Source of the DNA: Micromonospora eburnea
Lineage (GTDB): Bacteria > Actinomycetota > Actinomycetes > Mycobacteriales > Micromonosporaceae
NCBI RefSeq assembly: GCF_900090225.1
Contig: NZ_FMHY01000002.1
Location: forward strand, 3,162,001-3,226,000
Direction: 5' to 3'
Length of the DNA: 64,000 bases
The position numbers were made by a program, and so were the translations under genes. Shown here in pieces: positions 58,988 through 64,000 of the stretch. The notes under the pieces were generated by a model. It was not told the DNA's origin. It did no database searches and worked only from the letters and a program-made list of their open reading frames with translations. Position 1 is the stretch's first letter; every line of letters starts with the position of its first letter.

Positions 58988-60310
58988 TCAGTTTCGAGGT
59001 GCTGCCGCTTCCGCGGGCAGGGTGTCCATGAACGAGCTGACCGAGAAGACCGCCTGACCGGGGCCGGCAGGGCCGTACCCGGGCGGGCTGGACAGGCCGT
59101 TCGCCTCCATGATCGCCCGGTAGATCTCCAGAAGTCGGATGTGGTATTCGAGCGGTGCGCCCTGCGGGTTGGTCCGGCCGAGTGGGGTGGTCGGCTCGGG
59201 GCACCAGGTTGTGAACCGAGGGGTGATCCCGCGGGACATGAAGTACTGGAGGCCCTCGGCGGTGGAGTCGATCGCCTCATCCACGGTGGTGAAGCCGTGC
59301 GGGGCGGCCATCTCGACGCCGGCGACGAAGTTCGGGATGACGTTGCGCGGCCCGAAGACCTCGGCGGAGTCGAGGATGCGCCGGTGCCACTCCTCCCGGC
59401 CCACGTACCGTTCCTTGCCCGGGCAGTAGAGCTCGAAGAGCCGTTTGTCCCACACCTCGTAGTTCGGGTGGTAGATCCGGATACCGTAGTCGTGGAAGCG
59501 CTGCACGTCGGCCCGCGGCAGAGCCTGGGCGACCACCTTGCCGATCCACCGACCAGGGAACCGCTCCTCGATCGCTTGTGCGTAGCGGCCGTAGAAGTCG
59601 GCCTCGGCCAGCCCTTCGACCTTGGAGGTGATGCTGCCGCCGGTGAGCGTGTATGCCTGTGATGCCCGCGTAGTGTCGTACTTGTCGATGATTGCCAGCG
59701 CTTCGAGGACCTCATCCACCGGCTTGACACCGGTGTACGGGCGGCCGGCCTTCTTGTGCTGGCGCCAGTTGTGGTTGATGTCGCAGTACTGGCACTCCTC
59801 CTTGGCGCCGAAGTACTGACAGACCCGGAACGCGGTCAGGTAGATGAGGTAGCCCCACTGGATCGTGGGGGCGACCTCCATCACCGATTTGCCGTTGGCG
59901 AGCGTGTGCCGGTAGTAGTCCGGCATCGGGGGCAGGCCCACCTCACTGATCGCCCGTCCGTCGAGGAAGAGCATGAGCCGCCCGTCGTCGTCGGGCCTGA
60001 CCCGATACGGCGAGTCGGGGTTGATGCGGACCGACACCACCGTACGGCGAAGTCCGTACGGCCCCCCGGTGAGCACGATCTCCTCCGGCGGCCGGCGCAG
60101 GGCGGCGGCGCCCAATTCCGGCAGTGTCCGGTGATCGAACGAGAAGATGAAGTACGACTTGGGCTTGACGTCACCGCTCTCGTTGTCCGTCAGCGCCGAC
60201 TCGTCGAAGGCCAGGCCACCGCGCAGCAGGTCCTCCTTGATCACCGCCTCGCGCGGCACGTGAGGAAACCGCCCCATGAGTTCTTCGATGAGATCGGTAC
60301 GTGATGGCAT
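58988..60310 (-). CDS. Radical SAM protein of unassigned function
   Basis: 440 aa. The iron-sulphur cysteines appear as Cys164, Cys173 and Cys176 (VCQYFGAKEECQYCDIN), a CX8CX2C spacing instead of the common CX3CX2C. A glycine-rich segment (TLTGGSITSK) and a TIM-barrel-like body follow, with a conserved-looking TTWCPEPTTPLG near the end. The N-terminal 150 residues form an extra domain of unknown role (KPKSYFIFSFDH, MEVAPTIQWGYLIYL). ATG 60310 has AGGAGGGG just upstream on the minus strand. It is separated from sodN by a strong terminator, so it is probably its own transcript. No RiPP-like precursor is seen beside it except possibly the small secreted protein, which is too far and oppositely oriented to argue a pair. 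Confidence 0.8.
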   Translation of the reverse strand: MPSRTDLIEELMGRFPHVPREAVIKEDLLRGGLAFDESALTDNESGDVKPKSYFIFSFDHRTLPELGAAALRRPPEEIVLTGGPYGLRRTVVSVRINPDSPYRVRPDDDGRLMLFLDGRAISEVGLPPMPDYYRHTLANGKSVMEVAPTIQWGYLIYLTAFRVCQYFGAKEECQYCDINHNWRQHKKAGRPYTGVKPVDEVLEALAIIDKYDTTRASQAYTLTGGSITSKVEGLAEADFYGRYAQAIEERFPGRWIGKVVAQALPRADVQRFHDYGIRIYHPNYEVWDKRLFELYCPGKERYVGREEWHRRILDSAEVFGPRNVIPNFVAGVEMAAPHGFTTVDEAIDSTAEGLQYFMSRGITPRFTTWCPEPTTPLGRTNPQGAPLEYHIRLLEIYRAIMEANGLSSPPGYGPAGPGQAVFSVSSFMDTLPAEAAAPRN

Positions 60311-60412
60311 GCGCCCCTCCTGAACGGGTTACGCGAAGGGCCTCGTCGGCGAGGCGAGGTAGATGAGGAGCTAGCGGTCCGATCATAGTTGGGCTGGATG
60401 TCCCCGGTGCCG

Positions 60413-60466
60413 CCGCCAAGAGGTGCCTGGCCGGCAGGGGCATGCCGGGAAGGCACCTCTTGGCGG
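60413..60466 (-). terminator. Strong terminator after sodN
   Basis: A perfect 16-bp stem: CCGCCAAGAGGTGCCT (60413-60428) with AGGCACCTCTTGGCGG (60451-60466). The 22-nt loop contains a further CCGGCA/TGCCGG pair (60431-60436 and 60443-60448). It starts 7 bp past the sodN stop and is the strongest hairpin in the flank. Confidence 0.85.
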
Positions 60467-60473
60467 CTGAGGC

Positions 60474-60878
60474 TCAGTTCTGCTTGGTTTCCCAGAAGAT
60501 CTTCGAAATCTGCTCGATCTTCGCGAGGAGCTGGTCCGCTACACCAGGGTCGGCGGAACCCTTCGCGCCGCTGGCTCCGGCCAACTTGGTGGCCTCGTTG
60601 AACAGGGCGTGCAGCTCGGGGTACCTCTCGAAGTGCGGCGTCTTGAAGTAGTCGGTCCACAGCACCCAGAGGTGGTGCTTAACCAGCTCGGCCCGCTGCT
60701 CCTTCAGGATCAGGGCCCGGGTGCGGAACTCCGCGTCGTCGCTGGCCTGGTATTTCTCGCAGATGGCCTTGATCGACTCGGCCTCGATCCGAGCTTGTGC
60801 CGGATCGTAGACCCCACAGGGAAGATCGCAGTGGGCGCTCACGACGGTGCGTGGGCGAAGAAGGTGCGCCAGTCGCAT
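60474..60878 (-). CDS. sodN: Nickel-containing superoxide dismutase precursor
   Basis: Converts superoxide to hydrogen peroxide and oxygen in the cytoplasm. The 134-aa precursor has a short propeptide (MRLAHLLRPRTVVSA) followed by the diagnostic nickel hook HCDLPCGVYDP. After cleavage His16 becomes residue 1, and Cys17 and Cys21 become the nickel ligands Cys2 and Cys6. The rest is the expected four-helix protein (EFRTRALILKEQRAEL, LWVLWTDYFKT). ATG 60878 has GGAAGGA upstream on the minus strand. The maturation protease gene sodX, often adjacent to sodN, is not in this window, so the protease must be encoded elsewhere. A terminator follows and a promoter-like element precedes it by about 100 bp. 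Confidence 0.96.
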   Translation of the reverse strand: MRLAHLLRPRTVVSAHCDLPCGVYDPAQARIEAESIKAICEKYQASDDAEFRTRALILKEQRAELVKHHLWVLWTDYFKTPHFERYPELHALFNEATKLAGASGAKGSADPGVADQLLAKIEQISKIFWETKQN

Positions 60879-60979
60879 CCGAGTCCTTCCGTTGATGATG
60901 CTGTCTCTCGGGCGGCGAGGTGACGAACAGTGCTGCGGGCGATTGTCGGACCCCCCACCGCTCCTTGATCCACAACACG

Positions 60980-61010
60980 ACGCTAGAACCTCAACCCGAC
61001 TTCATGTCAA
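60980..61010 (-). promoter_or_regulatory. Candidate sodN promoter with MerR-type architecture
   Basis: Read on the minus strand: -35 TTGACA (61010-61005) and -10 TAGCGT (60985-60980) with a 19-bp spacer, the overlong spacing of MerR-family promoters. An imperfect dyad ACATGAA-N6-TTGAGGT lies in the spacer, close to the ACCTCAA/TTGAGGT arms common in such operators. The predicted leader to sodN is about 95 nt. Confidence 0.45.
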
Positions 61011-61342
61011 ACACGTGAGGCGAGTGGAGTGGACCGGCAGCGACGTGACCTGCCGCGCGTGCTCCGCCTCCCGTGATGCGGAGCGGCGCAGTTTCCTCGA
61101 CCGGTCCTTTCCCGGGCGTACCGGAGCTTCGCACCACCGGAACCGCTGATCATTCCCCGGCTGGGGCCCATGGGTACGCCCGCCGGCTGGACGTCTCTTG
61201 ACGCCGAAGAGGTTGCGGCCGAGAGCCGGATGACCGGTTCGATTCCGTCACTGTCGGTCACGGGCAGTGCCTTCCCCGGCGGAAATCCGGTTCCGGGGCC
61301 GCCGCGCGCATGCAGCCCGTGTTGCCTCTCTAGGCTGGGGCG
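61011..61342 (+). other. 332-bp stretch between the sodN promoter and pdxY
   Basis: No established gene. An open frame from ATG 61170 runs 58 codons and its TGA overlaps the pdxY start as ATGA, but its composition is unconvincing and no family is recognised. It may be a leader ORF or chance. Confidence 0.4.
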
Positions 61343-62194
61343 ATGAAGGTCTTGTCCATCCAGTCGGTGGTCGCTCACGGTCATGTCGGGAACTCCGCGG
61401 CCGTGTTCCCGCTGCAGCGCATCGGTGTCGAAGTCGTCCCCGTCCCGACGGTGGCTTTCTCCAATCACACGGGCTATGGCGCCTGGCGGGGGCCGCTCAT
61501 CCCGCCGCCGGATGTGGCGGAGATTCTCCTCGGGGTGGAGGAGCGTGGGGTGTTTCCCCAGATCGATGTCGTGTTGTCCGGATATCAGGGCGGGGTGGGC
61601 ATCGGCGACGTCATCCTCGATGCGGTGCGTCGGGTGAAGGCGGCGAACCCCTCGGCGCTCTACGCGTGCGATCCCGTCATGGGCAACGCCAAATCCGGGT
61701 GCTTCGTCGCACCGGAGATCCCTGGCCTGCTGCGCGACCGGGTCGTGCCGGTGGCGGACATCATCACCCCGAATCAGTTCGAGCTTGGGTTCCTGACCGG
61801 CACCGAGCCGGCGAGCATTGAATCGATCCTGGCCTCGGCCGACCTCGCCCGCGCCATGGGCCCCTCGACCGTGCTGGTCACGAGCGTGGAGCGCCCCGAT
61901 CGGGAGGAGGGCCTGATCGAGATGCTCGTCGTGGACGGCTCCGGAGCCTGGCTCGTGACCACCCCGTACCTGCCGTTCAAGGCGAACGGGTCCGGCGACG
62001 TCACGGCGGCCCTGTTCACCGCCCACTACGTCAAGACCGGGAACGCGGCGCTGTCGCTGGAGCGTACGGCCTCCAGCGTCTTCGACCTGATCGAGATGAC
62101 CTACCGGTCCGGCGAGCGTGAGCTCCAGCTGGTGCAGGCCCAGGAGTTCTACGCTACGCCGCGCATGCAGTTCAGCGCCAAGCAGTTGCGCTGA
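61343..62194 (+). CDS. pdxY: Pyridoxal kinase (PdxY-like)
   Basis: 283 aa, the usual length for PdxY, a ribokinase-fold enzyme that phosphorylates pyridoxal in the B6 salvage pathway. Seen: SIQSVVAHGHVGNSA at the substrate end, PTVAFSNHTGYG, the DPVMGN motif, ITPNQFELGFLTG, and the ATP/catalytic motif NGSGDVTAALF with the base Asp. ATG 61343 is the only sensible start. It stands apart from the cluster and is a housekeeping gene. Confidence 0.94.
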   Translation: MKVLSIQSVVAHGHVGNSAAVFPLQRIGVEVVPVPTVAFSNHTGYGAWRGPLIPPPDVAEILLGVEERGVFPQIDVVLSGYQGGVGIGDVILDAVRRVKAANPSALYACDPVMGNAKSGCFVAPEIPGLLRDRVVPVADIITPNQFELGFLTGTEPASIESILASADLARAMGPSTVLVTSVERPDREEGLIEMLVVDGSGAWLVTTPYLPFKANGSGDVTAALFTAHYVKTGNAALSLERTASSVFDLIEMTYRSGERELQLVQAQEFYATPRMQFSAKQLR

Positions 62195-62490
62195 GCTCGA
62201 CGCGTGTACACCCACGACGATTGAGGGTGCGCCACCGATCCGGTGGCGTACCGGCTCGGGAGTGCCTCGGCGGCTGAGGACCCCGATGCGTACGTCCGCG
62301 CTGGAGCCCTCGGCGAGCAGGTCGCGTACGGGTGGGGGAGGCAGCGGGTGCTCGGCGGACCTGGCGGCGAACGTGATGGTCGGGTCACCAGCCAGCCGTG
62401 GTGCCGCCCGTCCCTCCACGTCGAGCGCGCTCCAGGACGGCGAGGCTCTGAGATGTCCCCGACCACCCATACGATGGCGGAGTGTCCGCA

Positions 62491-63014
62491 GATGTCCACT
62501 CGCTCGCCCAGTCTGATCCGGGTGTGGCGGGAGCGGCTGGTCCTGTCGGACGTCGGGCTGCTCTCATACGGGCGTCGCCGCACCAAGGGGCTGCGCCGGG
62601 AGGAGCTGGCACAACTGGCCGGCGTGAGCTCGGACTACATCACCAGGTTGGAGCAGGGGCGATGGCAGACGCCATCGCCCCAGGTCGTCGCGTCCCTGGC
62701 GCGAGCTCTGCAACTCGACCGCACCGAGGCCGACCTGCTCTATCGGGCCGCCGGCCTGGCTCCGCCCGGCCCGGGAAGGATCTGCCACCACATTCCGGAA
62801 CGAGAGCCCACGGTTCGTCGAGCTGTGGGCCGAGGGCAGCGCCGCGGCGCACCGGAGTCTTGTTCTGACGGTCCACCACCCGGACGTCGGCGATATCACC
62901 GTCGACAGCGACACGCTGACCGTCCCCGACGCCGACCTGAAGGTGGTCGTTCTAACGGGGGCGGCCGGTAGCGAAGCCGCGGAGCGGCTCGAGCGCCTGC
63001 GTACGGCGACCTGA
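62491..63014 (+). pseudogene. XRE/MmyB-type regulator, internally deleted and frameshifted
   Basis: The 5' part encodes an intact helix-turn-helix (LLSYGRRRTKGLRREELAQL, LAGVSSDYITRLEQGR) and the start of the MmyB-like ligand domain (LLYRAAGLAPPGPGRICHHIP). Near 62790-62800 the sense continues in another frame as FRNESPRFVELWAEGS and on to HHPDVGDITVDSDTLTVPDADLKVVV, which is the family's C-terminal part, ending at TGA 63012. Compared with intact relatives, over a hundred residues from the middle are missing and the join is out of frame. The start could be ATG 62453 or 62491; the latter fits the family N-terminus (MSTRSPSLIRVWRERL). The DNA-binding half might still be made. Confidence 0.8.
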
Positions 63015-63153
63015 CCAGGACCGTCGGGTCGACTTCGTTGGGGTGCAGGCGTGCGTGGACGAAGGCGACCATGCCGTCCATGTCCAGGGCGCTGAGAGAT
63101 GTTCCGTTGCGGGGCGCCGTATGACGGGAGAAGCGGGTCCGCACCGCCTGCGG

Positions 63154-63729
63154 TCATGACGGGATCAACTCGCCGACAATCGGGATCAGGGCCTGGCCGG
63201 CGGGGCTGGCCCAGCTTTTGGCGAGTTCGGTGAGGATCATGTTGGTGGAGGTGATCCCCGCGCCGGCGTTCTCCATCCGCCGTAGGGCGACCTCGTCTGC
63301 CCGGGTGCTCATCGATCCTCCGGCGTCGGCGACGACCTGGACCTGGTAGCCCTGGTCGAGCGCGGTCAGGGTCGGATACACCGTGCAGACGTCGTTGGTG
63401 ACTCCGGCGATGACCAGGTTGCGGCGGCCAGTCGCGGCCACGGCGGCTGCGAAGGCAGGGTCGTCCATGGCGTTGACCACGCCGGTGCGCTGAATGCGGG
63501 CGGCGTACTCGTCGGGGGCGACGGTGGCGATCTCCGGAGCCAGGGGACCCTGGTCGTGGTCTTCCAGAGACGTCGTCAGGACGAGCGGGCCTTGGCAGCC
63601 TTGGCCAGCGCGACGGCGTTGGCCAGCATCTCGGCGTGATCGGTGGAGCGGACCCCAGCTCATCGTGCCGATCTGGTGGTCGATGAGCAGGATCGCGGTG
63701 TCGTCAGGCGTGAACAGGTTGAGTGACAT
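63154..63729 (-). CDS. Isochorismatase-fold hydrolase, YcaC-like (two compensating frameshifts)
   Basis: 191 aa. Seen: LLIDHQIGTM with the catalytic Asp, LVLTTSLEDHDQGPLAPE, IQRTGVVNAMDDPAFAAAV, and GVTNDVCTVYP with the nucleophile Cys. These match the YcaC-like branch of cysteine hydrolases, whose natural substrate is unclear. Start ATG 63729 has GGAG at a good distance. Between about 63656 and 63589 the frame as read gives arginine-rich nonsense (HRSRRDAGQRRRAGQ), while the neighbouring frame gives the family-like VRSTDHAEMLANAVALAKAAKA. One extra C in the run 63653-63656 and one missing G at 63587-63589 would explain it. Sequencing error or a benign double indel are both possible. Confidence 0.82.
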   Translation of the reverse strand: MSLNLFTPDDTAILLIDHQIGTMSWGPLHRSRRDAGQRRRAGQGCQGPLVLTTSLEDHDQGPLAPEIATVAPDEYAARIQRTGVVNAMDDPAFAAAVAATGRRNLVIAGVTNDVCTVYPTLTALDQGYQVQVVADAGGSMSTRADEVALRRMENAGAGITSTNMILTELAKSWASPAGQALIPIVGELIPS

Positions 63730-63835
63730 CAGAACTCCGCGGGTCGTCTCCTGGTTGCCCCGTTGCTGGTGGCCTTGCGTCACATCGCAGCACCCTCATC
63801 GCCCACGTGGCAGGGAAGAGGCTTCCCTGGTTAAC

Positions 63836-63934
63836 CCCTACCCGCGCGTCGGTGCCGGCTGGTTGCATCTGGCCACCGTCATCGATATCGCCACCCGCCG
63901 CGACGTCGTCCGGATACCGCGATCTTCGCGCTGA
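63836..63934 (+). pseudogene. Remnant of an IS3-type (DDE) transposase
   Basis: The short frame encodes GWLHLATVIDIATRRDVV, which matches the integrase-core segment GWLYLATVIDLxSRRVVG of IS3-type transposases, including the second catalytic Asp region. Nothing else of the element is present and the frame stops at 63934. No inverted repeats were found. Confidence 0.6.
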
Positions 63935-63980
63935 CCTCGACCAGCCGGTGCGCGTAGGGTGTGAGGGGCGAGGAGGTGAC

Positions 63981-64000
63981 GTGACGACACGGCGGGCCGA
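63981..64000 (+). CDS. First codons of a gene running off the right edge
   Basis: GTG 63981 lies 4 bp after a strong AGGAGG (63971-63976) and begins M-T-T-R-R-A. Too short to identify. Confidence 0.4.

Noticed and set aside
61007-62470. Minus-strand 487-codon frame opposite pdxY
   Set aside because: Mostly the complement of a clear pdxY; only its first part, beyond pdxY, is noted as possibly coding.
1-64000. CRISPR arrays, tRNA or rRNA genes
   Set aside because: No spaced short repeats, cloverleaf or rRNA-like sequence was seen anywhere in the window.

Overview
The window is very GC-rich, high-GC3 actinomycete DNA. About 50 kb is a modular type I polyketide synthase (PKS). It is followed by tailoring, precursor and regulatory genes to about 56.1 kb, then an ordinary chromosomal flank that includes a nickel superoxide dismutase gene, as found in Streptomyces and Micromonospora-type actinomycetes. 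The genus cannot be fixed from this sequence alone.

PKS block (1-50273, all + strand). Gene A (1-10113, 5' end outside the window) holds AT-DH-KR-ACP and KS-AT-DH-ER-KR-ACP. Gene B (10157-20266) holds KS-AT-KR-ACP and KS-AT-DH-KR-ACP. Gene C (20263-25752) holds KS-AT-(dead DH)-KR-ACP. Gene D (25781-38016) holds KS-AT-DH-ER-KR-ACP and KS-AT-DH-KR-ACP-TE, and is broken by a one-base homopolymer deletion at 32736-32740. Gene E (38013-50273) starts with a KS-less loading module (AT-ACP), followed by KS-AT-KR-ACP and KS-AT-DH-ER-KR-ACP. The loader therefore lies downstream of the thioesterase gene, and docking ends support the order E -> A -> B -> C -> D. If gene A carries only the two modules seen, the line has nine extension modules. 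It would make a reduced macrolide with a possible 20-membered ring.

Support genes (50559-56121). These are an editing type II thioesterase, then a tightly overlapping trio: a fatty-acyl-AMP ligase-like enzyme, an acyl-CoA carboxylase beta subunit and a tiny epsilon subunit. A SARP activator follows. The carboxylase has Gly where propionyl-CoA carboxylases have a specificity-determining Asp, and both ATs of gene A carry a non-standard FAAH specificity motif. Together these suggest a dedicated route to an unusual alkylmalonyl-CoA extender that needs no crotonyl-CoA carboxylase/reductase. This is the most interesting hypothesis in the window.

Flank (56163-64000). Genes are a WYL-family regulator divergent from a VOC protein, a small secreted protein, an unassigned radical SAM enzyme with atypical cysteine spacing, sodN with a MerR-type promoter signature and a strong terminator, pdxY, a deletion-scarred XRE/MmyB-type regulator pseudogene, a YcaC-like isochorismatase-fold hydrolase with two compensating frameshifts, a transposase remnant and the first bases of a further gene. 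Several apparent indels sit in G/C homopolymers, so some breaks may be sequencing errors.
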